From Archangium violaceum (GTDB lineage Bacteria; Myxococcota; Myxococcia; Myxococcales; Myxococcaceae): 64,000 bases of DNA. The translations under genes and the position numbers were made by a program. The DNA is taken from positions 10,088,001 to 10,152,000 of the forward strand of contig NZ_CP069396.1 in assembly GCF_016887565.1 (NCBI RefSeq), in the 5' to 3' direction. Below are positions 1 through 8,144 of this stretch, one piece after another. Each line of letters starts with the position of its first letter. Position 1 is the first letter of the stretch. A model generated the notes under the pieces. It was not told the DNA's origin, made no database searches, and was given only the letters and a program-made list of their open reading frames with translations.

Positions 1-16
1 ACTCGAAGTCGCTCAT
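1..16 (-). CDS. Start of a gene running off the left edge
   Basis: An ATG on the minus strand overlaps the TGA stop of the sigma-factor gene as ATGA. Only five codons (Met-Ser-Asp-Phe-Glu) lie inside the window. Such tight coupling directly after an ECF-type sigma factor is typical of an anti-sigma factor or another member of the same operon, but nothing of its body is visible, so that is inference. Confidence 0.4.
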
Positions 17-513
17 CCTGTACCTCTCCTGGCCTTGCCTCCCGTCAACAACCGGGTGGCCACGACCTTGAACTGGGCGAGCCGCTCCTTCACCGTCTTG
101 CGCGAGCAGCCGAGGCTCTCCGCCACCTCGTCCTGCGTGAGCTCATCCAGGTAGTAGAGGATCGCGGTGTCACGCACCCGATCCTTGCACGCCGCGAGCA
201 CCTGACCGAACAGATGCAACTGCTCGGACGGGCCCGGAGCGGCGACCTCCTCGGGAAGGGACGCCTTCACGTCCTCGGAGGGAATCTGGCGCGCGCGTCG
301 GCGAAGCAGGTCCACGCAGTGCCGATCCGCGATGCGGTAGAGCCAGGGCAGCGGCGCTTCACCCTGGAGCGTGTGCGCGTAGCGCCAGGCGCGCAGGAAG
401 ACTTCGTGCAACGCATCATCCGCCTCGGCCTCGGATTGCAGGAGCCGGACGCAGCGGCGGTGCACGGCATACCCGTACAGCGCATACCATTGCTCGAGCG
501 TCGCCGCTTCCAT
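13..513 (-). CDS. ECF-type RNA polymerase sigma factor
   Basis: A 166-residue protein with the two-part layout of extracytoplasmic-function sigma-70 factors. Region 2 (about residues 10-75) contains the DDALHEVFLRAW core-binding helix and the promoter-melting segment around PLPWLYRIA. Region 4 (about 110-155) carries the helix-turn-helix LTQDEVAESLGCSRKTVKERL. The start is the ATG in front of Glu-Ala-Ala-Thr; upstream codons in the same frame look like antisense of the next gene and are excluded. It lies 7 bp after the lipoprotein gene and overlaps the following gene by ATGA, so it is the third or later gene of a leftward operon beginning with a secreted metalloprotease. It presumably directs transcription of envelope-related genes; its regulon cannot be read here. 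Confidence 0.88.
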   Translation of the reverse strand: MEAATLEQWYALYGYAVHRRCVRLLQSEAEADDALHEVFLRAWRYAHTLQGEAPLPWLYRIADRHCVDLLRRRARQIPSEDVKASLPEEVAAPGPSEQLHLFGQVLAACKDRVRDTAILYYLDELTQDEVAESLGCSRKTVKERLAQFKVVATRLLTGGKARRGTG

Positions 514-520
514 CCCCTCC

Positions 521-1216
521 TCACGGGCACGCGTGCCGCGAGCCCTCCAGCGCCAGCGAGGTGGAGGCCGGGAGCGAGACGAATGACGCGGGCCCGCCCT
601 CGGGCCGCTGGACGCCGAGGAGGCTGAAGCCCCGAGGCACCTCGCGAGGCCACCGCTCCCACGCGCCCGAGCGCTCGGACGGAAGGGTCCCATCCAGGAA
701 GAGCACGGCCAGCCCCGAATCGAGTGAGGTGGCCACCACACGCTCCCCTCCCGCCCCCTCCGAGCCCAGGTCCAGGCTCCCGTTGCCGTTGTCGTCCTGG
801 AAGAAGACGATCCACCCGAGCGCCAGACGGCCCCGCCCACCCGACGGCTCCAGCGCGAGCTGGGCGGCCGGTACGGGAGTCGTGGACAGAGGTAGGACGA
901 AGCTGGAGGGGAAGTGCGGCTGGAAGGACGTCGGCTGTAGGAGTGCCTCCCGCTCCGTCCCGCACGAGGACCCCTCCGCCAGCAGCAGCGAGGCGAGCCG
1001 CTCCGTGGCGGCGAGCTCCGGCGCCCACGCCAGGGTCATCGCCGTGGGGCCCTGCCCGCTACCCACCTTCGCGCGGAGCTCGCCCTCCAGGATGGCCACC
1101 GGCTCGACCGGATACGTCTCATCCGCCAGCCCATACTCCCCGCAGCCGGCCACGCCCACCGCCAGGGTGGTCAGCCACGAGGTGAGCCGCGACACGTGTG
1201 TCTGAGGATGGGTCAT
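521..1216 (-). CDS. Putative secreted lipoprotein in metalloprotease/sigma operon
   Basis: A 231-residue protein beginning with a short basic N-terminus, a hydrophobic segment and the lipobox-like GVAGC, so it is probably lipidated and held in the cell envelope. Around residues 145-155 the acidic loop DDNGNGSLD resembles a calcium-binding loop. I recognise no other domain. Its ATG overlaps the stop codon of the metalloprotease gene as ATGA (1213-1216), so the two are translationally coupled, and the sigma-factor gene follows 7 bp downstream. It might be a substrate, inhibitor or partner of the protease; this rests on gene order only. Confidence 0.72.
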   Translation of the reverse strand: MTHPQTHVSRLTSWLTTLAVGVAGCGEYGLADETYPVEPVAILEGELRAKVGSGQGPTAMTLAWAPELAATERLASLLLAEGSSCGTEREALLQPTSFQPHFPSSFVLPLSTTPVPAAQLALEPSGGRGRLALGWIVFFQDDNGNGSLDLGSEGAGGERVVATSLDSGLAVLFLDGTLPSERSGAWERWPREVPRGFSLLGVQRPEGGPASFVSLPASTSLALEGSRHACP

Positions 1217-2568
1217 CCGCCGTTCTCCGGTCTCCGGCGCCGCGGCGCCAACAGTGTCACCAGCCCGAGCAGCAGCGCCCCCGCTCCCGCACCAGGGGCG
1301 GCGCTGCACCCCTGGGGCTTGCTCGTTAGCTGACGGAGCTCGGGCTCCGCCTCGACACAGTCTACAGCGGGAGCCCCGGGCGGGTAGATGGAGCACATGG
1401 CCTGCCGCGAGCCCTCGTCGATGGCACTCGAGGAGCCCTGCCCCTGGTAATGGGGATACATCGTCGAGCGGGAGTCCGGCGAGTGCGCCAGGCCCAGTGC
1501 ATGCCCCAGCTCGTGCGTCACGGCCCCCTGAAGGTCCACGGTGGGGGTCTGGGAGAAGAAGGCCACCGCGTTGAGCTCGATGTCCGTGTCGAGCACCTCG
1601 CCCGAGCGCATCCGGAAGGTGCTCGTCGTCATGGCCAGGGTCTCCGTCCCGTGCCGCCAGCAGTCCTCGCTCTCCGGCTGCGTACAGGCCCGATCCCTCA
1701 GGAGGATGATGTTCTCGTTCGGGCCAGAGGGGACGTAGCCCACCTGCCGCGAGGCCGTGACGGGCCCCTCGGAGAGGCGCAGGCTCGTGCACCCCGCGAG
1801 GATTTCATCCCAGCCCTGGAGCGCGAGGCCCACCGACGCCTGGCGCGCCGTGCAATCCGGTTCTCCGGACATGCACTGCTGCTGGTGGAAGGTGAGCGTG
1901 CTGCCCCCTGGCCACCACAGGCAATGTCCCTCCGGTGCGCTCTCGGTGGGAGGCGTGCGCGTCCGGACGAAGGGAGGTGGCGACGTCGGCTCGTCGAGAG
2001 CGGGAGAAGCCGTGTCATGGACCCCCCCGCGCACCTGCTCGCGAAGCACCTGGAGCGCCATCGTCCGCGCCTGGGTGGGCACGGGCTGGAGCGACAGCGG
2101 GTCTACCAGCCGCAGCGCCTCGGGGAGCACCGCGCTGGCGAGCACCTCACGGCCATTCTCCGAGCGGTGGACGCGGAACGCCCCCTGGGCGAGGCCCACC
2201 ACGCGCGGTCCCTCCGTACCGTGCGAGAGGAAGAGCACCACCTCCTCACCGGGAGCGAGCTCCGGTGCACCGCTGACGTCCTGACGGAGGTCTCCGACGA
2301 TGCCGCCCGGCAGGACGACGTGCAGGGAGGAGCGCGCCGCCGAGCCCCGGAGAAACTCGGTCACCGAGACCTCCACGTCGGTGACGATGCGCCCCGTGTC
2401 CTGGACCTGGCGGCTGGTGGTGCGCAGCACCCGGCCATGGACCACCAGCTCCGAGCTCCGGGTCAGGGCGGGCACATCGAGCGCCAGGGAAGTGGAGGCC
2501 CGTGCCACGGGCGAAAGCATGCAGAGGGCCAGGGCACCAAGCAGGTGAACCCATCCGGGGTGACTCAT
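1213..2568 (-). CDS. Secreted matrixin-family zinc metalloprotease with MYXO-CTERM-like tail
   Basis: A 451-residue protein with an N-terminal signal peptide (about residues 1-25). The C-terminal half is a metzincin catalytic domain with the zinc-binding motif HELGHALGLAH (His352, Glu353, His356, His362) followed by a Met-turn at STMYP (Met370), which is the matrixin pattern. The last ~36 residues are Gly-Cys, a hydrophobic stretch and RRRRPENGG, matching the MYXO-CTERM sorting tail that anchors myxobacterial proteins at the surface. The N-terminal ~200 residues are not recognised and may be a propeptide or binding domain. First visible gene of a coupled operon with a lipoprotein and an ECF-type sigma factor. 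Confidence 0.88.
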   Translation of the reverse strand: MSHPGWVHLLGALALCMLSPVARASTSLALDVPALTRSSELVVHGRVLRTTSRQVQDTGRIVTDVEVSVTEFLRGSAARSSLHVVLPGGIVGDLRQDVSGAPELAPGEEVVLFLSHGTEGPRVVGLAQGAFRVHRSENGREVLASAVLPEALRLVDPLSLQPVPTQARTMALQVLREQVRGGVHDTASPALDEPTSPPPFVRTRTPPTESAPEGHCLWWPGGSTLTFHQQQCMSGEPDCTARQASVGLALQGWDEILAGCTSLRLSEGPVTASRQVGYVPSGPNENIILLRDRACTQPESEDCWRHGTETLAMTTSTFRMRSGEVLDTDIELNAVAFFSQTPTVDLQGAVTHELGHALGLAHSPDSRSTMYPHYQGQGSSSAIDEGSRQAMCSIYPPGAPAVDCVEAEPELRQLTSKPQGCSAAPGAGAGALLLGLVTLLAPRRRRPENGG

Positions 2569-2646
2569 CGTGTTCCTCCTGGGGTGTTTCGCGTCACATC
2601 GACCCCAGGACCGAAGCAGCGGGGAAAATTGGCACCCTCTTTTTTC

Positions 2647-4140
2647 TCAGCGCCCGGGCTCTGCCTCCGCGCCGGTGACGGTGCTCAGCAGTTCCCGGTA
2701 GAAGCGCACCATTCCCAGCCAGGCGTCGACGGAGAGCCGCTCGTCGGTGCCGTGGAAGCGTTCCAGGTCCTCCGGGGTCACCACCATGGGGCTGAAGCGG
2801 TACACGTTGGCGGAGACGGCCGAGTAGAACCGGGAATCCGTCCCTCCGACGACGAGCGTGGGGGCGACGATGGTCGAGGGAAAGGAGCGCCGGATGGTGC
2901 GCGCCAGGGCGCGGTAGGCCTCCGTGCTGGTGGGCGAGGAGGGGGAGGCCTCACGGTGGTCCGGAAGGGCGCGAACCTCCACCCGCGCGTCGTTCACGGT
3001 GGCCCGCACGTGAGCGAGCACCTCCTCCACGGAGTCCCCCGGGAGGAGGCGGAAGTTCACCACCGCCCGCGCTTCCGAGGGCAGCACGTTGTCCTTCACG
3101 CCCCCGCTGATGCGGGTGGCGGCGGTGGTGGTGCGTACCAGCGCATTGGAGGAGGGGGCGCGCGTGAGCTGGGAGAGGACGAGGGGACGGAAGAGCCAGA
3201 GGTTGGCGAACGCCAGGCGCCGCGAGAAGGGCATCTCGGGCGCCAGGTGCGCGAAGAGGTCGCGCGCCGGACCCTCGAGCCTGGCGGGCAGGGGGTGCCG
3301 CTCCAGGGCGCTCACGCTCCCGGCGATGACGCCCACCGTCGTCTGGGGCGGCGGCATGGAGGAGTGTCCGCCGCCGGCCCGGGTGAAGAGCTCCACGCTC
3401 AGGCCGCCCTTCTCCGCGATGCCGATGAGCGCCACGTCGTCCGTCACCCCGGGGACGATTCCGCGGGTCACCACCTGTCCCTCGTCCAGCACCAGCTCCG
3501 CCTTCACGCCACGGGAGGCGAGCAGCGCGGCGAGCGCCCTGGCGCCCTCACCATGGGTCTCCTCGTCGTGACCGAAGGCCAGGTACACGGTGCGGCGGGG
3601 AACGACGCCCTCCGCCAGGAGCGCCTCCACGGCCTCCAACTGGGCCACGAGCCGGGACTTGTCGTCCATCGCTCCCCGCCCCCAGACGAAGCCATCGGCC
3701 ACGCGGCCCTCGAAGGGAGGATGGGTCCACCTGCCTTCCGTCGAGGGCTCCACCGGCACCACATCCTGGTGGGCGAGCAGGACGAGCGGGGGCAGGGATG
3801 AGTCCGAGCCCTTCCAAGTATAGAGGAGGCTGTGGTCCGCCACCACCTCGCGGGCGAGGTGCTGGTGGACGAGGGGAAAGGTCTCCGCGAGGTACCGATG
3901 CAGGCCCTGGAAGGCCTCTGCGGCCGGTGGCCCCTCCGAGAGGGAGATGGTGCGGTAGCGCAAGACACCGGCCAGGTGCTCGGCCGAAGCCGGGGCGAGC
4001 GCGAGCGGCGGGAGTGGCTCCACCACCACCTGCCTGGACTCCAGGCTCAGTGCTCGTATCAGGCCTACCGCCACCAGGAGAAGCAGTCCGCCGCCCAGCA
4101 CCACCCCCACCCACTTGAGAATGCCGAGTCTCCGTCTCAT
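2647..4140 (-). CDS. M20-family zinc peptidase with N-terminal membrane anchor
   Basis: A 497-residue protein with one hydrophobic anchor (about residues 7-32) and then a full M20 peptidase. The metal-binding residues of the family are present: LLAHQDVVPV (His124, Asp126), GAMDDK (Asp159) and HDEETHGE (Glu193-Glu194). The domain order of catalytic core, dimerisation lid and core is kept, and the closest overall look is the carboxypeptidase/PM20D1-type branch that splits peptides or N-acyl amino acids. The start at 4140 is preferred over an ATG 15 bases upstream because GGAGG lies at ideal spacing before it. It is transcribed alone; the substrate is unknown. Confidence 0.85.
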   Translation of the reverse strand: MRRRLGILKWVGVVLGGGLLLLVAVGLIRALSLESRQVVVEPLPPLALAPASAEHLAGVLRYRTISLSEGPPAAEAFQGLHRYLAETFPLVHQHLAREVVADHSLLYTWKGSDSSLPPLVLLAHQDVVPVEPSTEGRWTHPPFEGRVADGFVWGRGAMDDKSRLVAQLEAVEALLAEGVVPRRTVYLAFGHDEETHGEGARALAALLASRGVKAELVLDEGQVVTRGIVPGVTDDVALIGIAEKGGLSVELFTRAGGGHSSMPPPQTTVGVIAGSVSALERHPLPARLEGPARDLFAHLAPEMPFSRRLAFANLWLFRPLVLSQLTRAPSSNALVRTTTAATRISGGVKDNVLPSEARAVVNFRLLPGDSVEEVLAHVRATVNDARVEVRALPDHREASPSSPTSTEAYRALARTIRRSFPSTIVAPTLVVGGTDSRFYSAVSANVYRFSPMVVTPEDLERFHGTDERLSVDAWLGMVRFYRELLSTVTGAEAEPGR

Positions 4141-4175
4141 CCGCGTCACCTCCACGAAATAACCGAGCCTGGGTG

Positions 4176-5081
4176 TCAGCTTCCGCCCTTGGGCCGACCG
4201 TGTTCCATCACCCAGTCCAGAGCCAGGCGAACCCGGGAAGAGAGCAACCGCCGGGAGGGGTATACCGCGAACATGTCACGTGGCTCGACCGTGCGCCCCG
4301 CCACGGTGAGCCGCACGAGCGCCTTGCCCTGCTGTTCGATGGCCTCGTCAGCGGCACGGACCACCCCCAGCCCCTGGACCGCCGCGGCGATGGCCACCTG
4401 CGGATCGTTCACACAAAGACGCTCGTACGGCCGGAGCTCCTCGATGGAACCGTCCCGCCGACGGAAGCGCCAGGTGCCACCGGGCTGGCCGACGATGGCG
4501 GGCACGGAGCCGAGCGAGCCTCGCTCGAGCTGGGTGCGGCCTTTCAGGACCTGTCGCACGAAAACCGGTGAGGCGGCGAGCGCGAAGGGAATCGACCACA
4601 AGCGCCGCGCCACCAGATCTCCGTCCTGAACGGGTCCAGCGCGGAAGGCCAGATCGATGCCTTCCTCGACCAGGTCCACCACGGAGTTGGTGAGCGCGAG
4701 CTCCACGGTGAGGCGGGGATATCGGGCGGCGAAGGAGAACAGCGCTGGCGCGATGCGCTGTGCCCCCGTCATCACGGGAGCCGTCACCCGGAGCCTGCCC
4801 GAGGGCTCGTCCTCGCGATCCGCGGCCTTGTCGAGCACCGATGTCAGCTCATCGAGTAACGGCCCGGCGCGCTCGAGCAGCCGCGCGCCCTCATGGGTGA
4901 GGCCCACGCGCCGGGAGGTGCGCTGGAGCAGGCGCGCCCCCAGGGTCTCCTCCAACTGAGCCACCCTGCGGCTCACCGTGCTGGTGGGCACTCCCGTGCG
5001 CCGCGCCGCCTCCACGAAGCTCGAATGCCGCGCGACGGCCACGAAGATGCGCACATCCTCCAATGACATCATCCCATCCAT
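4176..5081 (-). CDS. LysR-family transcriptional regulator
   Basis: A 301-residue protein. Residues ~5-65 form the LysR winged helix (SLEDVRIFVAVARHSSFVEA, then VPTSTVSRRVAQLEE), and residues ~90-295 the periplasmic-binding-protein-like effector domain. Three ATG codons (5081, 5072, 5069) are possible starts and none has a clear ribosome site. The gene is divergent from a short-chain dehydrogenase gene with a short spacer that carries a palindromic operator overlapping these start codons. It probably controls that neighbour and itself. The sequence belongs to the large group of LysR proteins beside oxidoreductases; the inducer is unknown. Confidence 0.9.
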   Translation of the reverse strand: MDGMMSLEDVRIFVAVARHSSFVEAARRTGVPTSTVSRRVAQLEETLGARLLQRTSRRVGLTHEGARLLERAGPLLDELTSVLDKAADREDEPSGRLRVTAPVMTGAQRIAPALFSFAARYPRLTVELALTNSVVDLVEEGIDLAFRAGPVQDGDLVARRLWSIPFALAASPVFVRQVLKGRTQLERGSLGSVPAIVGQPGGTWRFRRRDGSIEELRPYERLCVNDPQVAIAAAVQGLGVVRAADEAIEQQGKALVRLTVAGRTVEPRDMFAVYPSRRLLSSRVRLALDWVMEHGRPKGGS

Positions 5082-5108
5082 GGGATGGAGCTTGTCACGT
5101 CATCCCAT
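5070..5108. promoter_or_regulatory. Palindromic operator between lysR-type gene and SDR gene
   Basis: A perfect inverted repeat CATCCCAT-CC-ATGGGATG lies at 5070-5087, and a third copy of the half-site, CATCCCAT, at 5101-5108. The palindrome overlaps the first codons of the LysR gene and lies 57-74 bp before the dehydrogenase start. LysR proteins usually bind dyad sites plus a second half-site in the divergent spacer, which fits. Binding is inferred. Confidence 0.5.
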
Positions 5109-5143
5109 GGCCGCCAACCGGATGCCCGCGCTACGAATGGGCC

Positions 5144-5860
5144 ATGAATCTCGAAAACCAGCATGTCGTCGTGATTGGGGGCTCGTCTGGCATTGGCCTC
5201 GGAGTGGCGGAGGCCTGTTTGAAGGGCGGAGCCTCGCTGACCCTGGTGGGCCGTTCGCCCCAGAAGCTCGCGGAAGCCGCCGCCCGACTCGGGGCGACAC
5301 ACCGCGTGCGCACCTTCGCCGCCGACGTGACCGAGGAGGCCCAGGTGCGGCGGCTCTTCGAGGAGCATCCGCCCGCGCACCACGTCGTGGTCACGGCGGT
5401 GCATGGCCACTATCAACCCATTCGCCAACTCGAGCTCGCCGAGGCGCGCCGCACCATCGACTCCAAGCTCGTGGCGGCGATCCACGTCGCCAAGCACGCG
5501 CGGCTCGAGCCCAACGGCTCGCTCCTCTTCACCACGGGAATCGCGGCGGACCGGCCAGGGCCTGGCGGGTCGGTCGTCGCCGCGGTGAACGGCGCCCTCG
5601 TCTCACTCGTGCGAGCCCTGTCGCTGGAGCTCGCGCCGATCCGGGTGAACGCGGTGTCCCCGGGTTGGATCGACACTCCCTTCTGGGACCGCTTCGCGGG
5701 CGACGCCAAGGGGCAACGCTTCGAGCAGCACGCGCGCCGCCTTCCCGTGGGTCGGGTGGGCACCCCCTCCGACATCGCCCACGCAGCCCTCTTCCTGATG
5801 GGCAACGGGTTCACCACCGGCGAGGTGGTGCATGTCGATGGGGGACACCGGCTCGTCTGA
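5144..5860 (+). CDS. Short-chain dehydrogenase/reductase-like protein lacking the YxxxK pair
   Basis: A 238-residue Rossmann-fold protein. The cofactor loop GGSSGIGLG is at residues ~12-20, GRSP follows the second strand as in NADP-binding members, and the C-terminal signature IRVNAVSPGWIDTPF is intact. Where active members have Tyr-x3-Lys before GAL, this one reads VVAAVNGALVSLVRALS, so both catalytic residues appear to be replaced (Val and Asn). It may bind cofactor without classical chemistry or use other residues. I chose the ATG in front of Asn-Leu-Glu because upstream codons fall in the operator region. Divergent from the LysR gene, which probably regulates it. Confidence 0.82.
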   Translation: MNLENQHVVVIGGSSGIGLGVAEACLKGGASLTLVGRSPQKLAEAAARLGATHRVRTFAADVTEEAQVRRLFEEHPPAHHVVVTAVHGHYQPIRQLELAEARRTIDSKLVAAIHVAKHARLEPNGSLLFTTGIAADRPGPGGSVVAAVNGALVSLVRALSLELAPIRVNAVSPGWIDTPFWDRFAGDAKGQRFEQHARRLPVGRVGTPSDIAHAALFLMGNGFTTGEVVHVDGGHRLV

Positions 5861-5884
5861 TTCAGCGGGCTCCGCCTACAGCCC

Positions 5885-6802
5885 TCACCGCAGCGCCTCG
5901 GTGGCACTCGCGGCGGTGAGGGACTGGTCGAGCCAGCGCTCCAGCGTGCCCGTGTCGGCGCAGCCCTCCAGGTGCGCCTCCTGCTGCGCGCTCAGTGCCA
6001 ACCCGCGCTTACCCAGGACCTTGCGGATCGACGCGCGCAGACCCGCTTGGAGCCCCTCCGCCCTTCCCTCCTTGCGGGCCAGCGACAGAGCGCCTCGCTC
6101 ATCCTGGATGGCCATGCCCGCGCGGATGTACGCGTCCCACTCCTCCTCGGTGAAGCCCGCGGCGCGCGCCGCCTCCAGCGCACCCGTGTAGGGCTGCTCC
6201 GCCAGCACCTCCGGCACCACCTGCAGGTTGCTCGCCTCCCGGAAGAAGTAGGCCCACTTCTCCACCGCCGTCCTCGGCGGACGCGAGGCGTCGTACTTGG
6301 GCAACTCCAGGAAGACGAACTGCAACTGTCCCAGTCCTCGCGCGCCCCCGTGCTGCTCCTGCATCCGCCAGCGGCTGAGCATCGGCACCTGCGGCGCCTC
6401 CCTCCTGGGCCACAGCTCGAAGTCGCACACCGTCACCCCGATCACGTCATCGAGGTCCGGGTACACCTGGCCGCCCTGGAGCTGTCCGGTGTAGGCCTTG
6501 GCCACGTTGTAGACGACGCGCTTCTCGAAGCCCTCCACGTTGAGCACCTGCATCTCCACCACGTACCGGGTGCCCCGCGCGTCCACGCACTTGACGTCCA
6601 CGATGGAGAACTTCAACTCCTGGACCGGTGGCCGCTGCTCGGGCGAGAGCAGTTCCACCTCCACCACCCGGTGCGCCTCGTCCAGCTCCAGCAGGCCGTT
6701 GAGCAGGGCGATGAGCAGGGGCTTGTGCTCCTCGATGCCGAAGATTCTCTTGAACACGAAGTCCGTCTTCGGGTCCGCGAACAGGGGGCGCATGCCCTTC
6801 AT
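5885..6802 (-). CDS. Rpn-type recombination-promoting nuclease (PD-(D/E)XK transposase-like)
   Basis: A 305-residue protein with the N-terminal signature of this family, DPKTDFVFKRIFG, followed by the nuclease core: Asp69 in SIVDVK and Glu83-x-Gln85 in VVEMQ form the PD-(D/E)xQ-like site. Family members such as E. coli RpnA are DNA endonucleases that promote RecA-independent recombination and are common as scattered paralogs. The C-terminal ~100 residues contain a charged stretch (ARKEGRAEGLQAG) typical of the family and variable between paralogs. It is a single gene with no inverted repeats seen at its borders, so I do not call it an insertion sequence. Confidence 0.82.
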   Translation of the reverse strand: MKGMRPLFADPKTDFVFKRIFGIEEHKPLLIALLNGLLELDEAHRVVEVELLSPEQRPPVQELKFSIVDVKCVDARGTRYVVEMQVLNVEGFEKRVVYNVAKAYTGQLQGGQVYPDLDDVIGVTVCDFELWPRREAPQVPMLSRWRMQEQHGGARGLGQLQFVFLELPKYDASRPPRTAVEKWAYFFREASNLQVVPEVLAEQPYTGALEAARAAGFTEEEWDAYIRAGMAIQDERGALSLARKEGRAEGLQAGLRASIRKVLGKRGLALSAQQEAHLEGCADTGTLERWLDQSLTAASATEALR

Positions 6803-6843
6803 CTAGCGCGCCGGCTGGCCGTTGTCGCCCCCCCCCGCAGACA

Positions 6844-7989
6844 TCACCGCTCGGAGTCGCCCAGCCTGCCGAGCGCATCCTTCACCTCGCGCCCCTGCTC
6901 CTGTTGCCCGCTCCGCGTGAGCACCCGCCAGGCGGCCTCCAACACACGTCTGGCCTCCGCGCGATCACCTCCCGCGACCAGCACCTCGCTCAAGGCGAGC
7001 GCGGCCCGCCCTTCACTCACCGCGTCCGATGCCTGACGTGCTGCTTCGACCGCCGCCTCGAAGTGCTGACGTGCCCGAGACCCGTCCCCGCGTGCTCGCG
7101 CGACGCGGCCCAGTCCCATGTGCGCCTCCACCGCGCCCAGGGGCTCGTTCAACTCGCGTGAGAGCTCCGCCGCCCGGGCGTAGTACGGCTCGGCCGCCAC
7201 GCAGTCATTCCCGCGCATGCACAGCACGTCTCCGACGGCCACCGCCTGGAACATCACTCCCCAGCGGTATCCCACCTCCTCTCGAAGCGAGAGCGCCCGC
7301 CGGTGCTGTTCGAGCGCTTGCTCCAACCGCCCCGCCTCTTCATCGGCGAAGGCCAGGTGTCGGAGCGAGAACGACTGTTGGAGCGCGTCTCCCGCCTCGC
7401 GGGCGCGCTCCAAGGAACGCTCGAAGAAGGGACGCGCTGCTTCGAATCCCTCCCGCCACTGGTGTACGAGCCCCACGTAGAAGAGTGACTCCGCCACCCC
7501 TTTCGTGTCTCCGTGTGCCTCACGCAGGGCCAGCGACTCGCGGAAGAGAGAAAGGCAGTGATCCCACTCCCCTTCGTTCTGGATGAGCTTGCGCCAGTAA
7601 TACACCCGCCCCTTGTGCAGCAACGCTGCTCCCCGCAGCACAGGATCCCGCTGACCGGCGGGGCCCTCCTCCAACGCCGTGAGTATCGCGAGCGCCCGAG
7701 CCCGCACCTCCCGGTCCTTCCGCCCAAGTTCTACCAGGACACTCCCCCAGGCCAATTCCACCTGGGGCAGCCGGGGATCTCCCGACGCCCGCGCATCTCG
7801 AGCCGCACCCTCCAGCGCCCGGGCGCTCTCCATCCAACGTGAGGCGAGGAGGTCGGCGGGAGCCGCCGCGAGCGCCGCGCCGATGCGATCCTCCACGGGA
7901 CCGTTCGCACGAGGTCCAGCGCAGGCCAGCGCCAGCGCACCTACGACGAGTCCCATCCACCAGGACTTCCTCCGGAATCGAGCCCGCAT
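6844..7989 (-). CDS. TPR-repeat lipoprotein
   Basis: A 381-residue protein with a basic N-terminus, a hydrophobic segment and the lipobox ALAC (Cys23), so probably anchored in the envelope. The rest is helical and built from tetratricopeptide-like pairs rich in Ala, Leu and Glu (for example FFERSLERAREAGD, LEQALEQHRRALSLREE and YYARAAELSRELNEPLG), spaced about 40 residues apart. TPR domains act as protein-binding scaffolds. No enzymatic domain is seen. It is on the same strand as, and downstream of, the two-component pair, with a 155-bp gap; a functional link is not shown. Confidence 0.78.
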   Translation of the reverse strand: MRARFRRKSWWMGLVVGALALACAGPRANGPVEDRIGAALAAAPADLLASRWMESARALEGAARDARASGDPRLPQVELAWGSVLVELGRKDREVRARALAILTALEEGPAGQRDPVLRGAALLHKGRVYYWRKLIQNEGEWDHCLSLFRESLALREAHGDTKGVAESLFYVGLVHQWREGFEAARPFFERSLERAREAGDALQQSFSLRHLAFADEEAGRLEQALEQHRRALSLREEVGYRWGVMFQAVAVGDVLCMRGNDCVAAEPYYARAAELSRELNEPLGAVEAHMGLGRVARARGDGSRARQHFEAAVEAARQASDAVSEGRAALALSEVLVAGGDRAEARRVLEAAWRVLTRSGQQEQGREVKDALGRLGDSER

Positions 7990-8144
7990 GTCTCCTCCAC
8001 CGGCACCGGGCGTCCATGCCCGGGCAGGTCTCTCATAGAGGCATCCGGCGCACGGAGGATGGCCCCTGGGCCGAGCCGCGGGAGGCTGGGACGAGCCGCG
8101 TCCGGACGGGGATGAACCGGGAGGAGGATTCCCGCCCGGAACAA

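Noticed and set aside
5885-6802. An insertion sequence around the Rpn-type nuclease gene
   Set aside because: No terminal inverted repeats or target-site duplications were seen, and these proteins usually occur as single genes.
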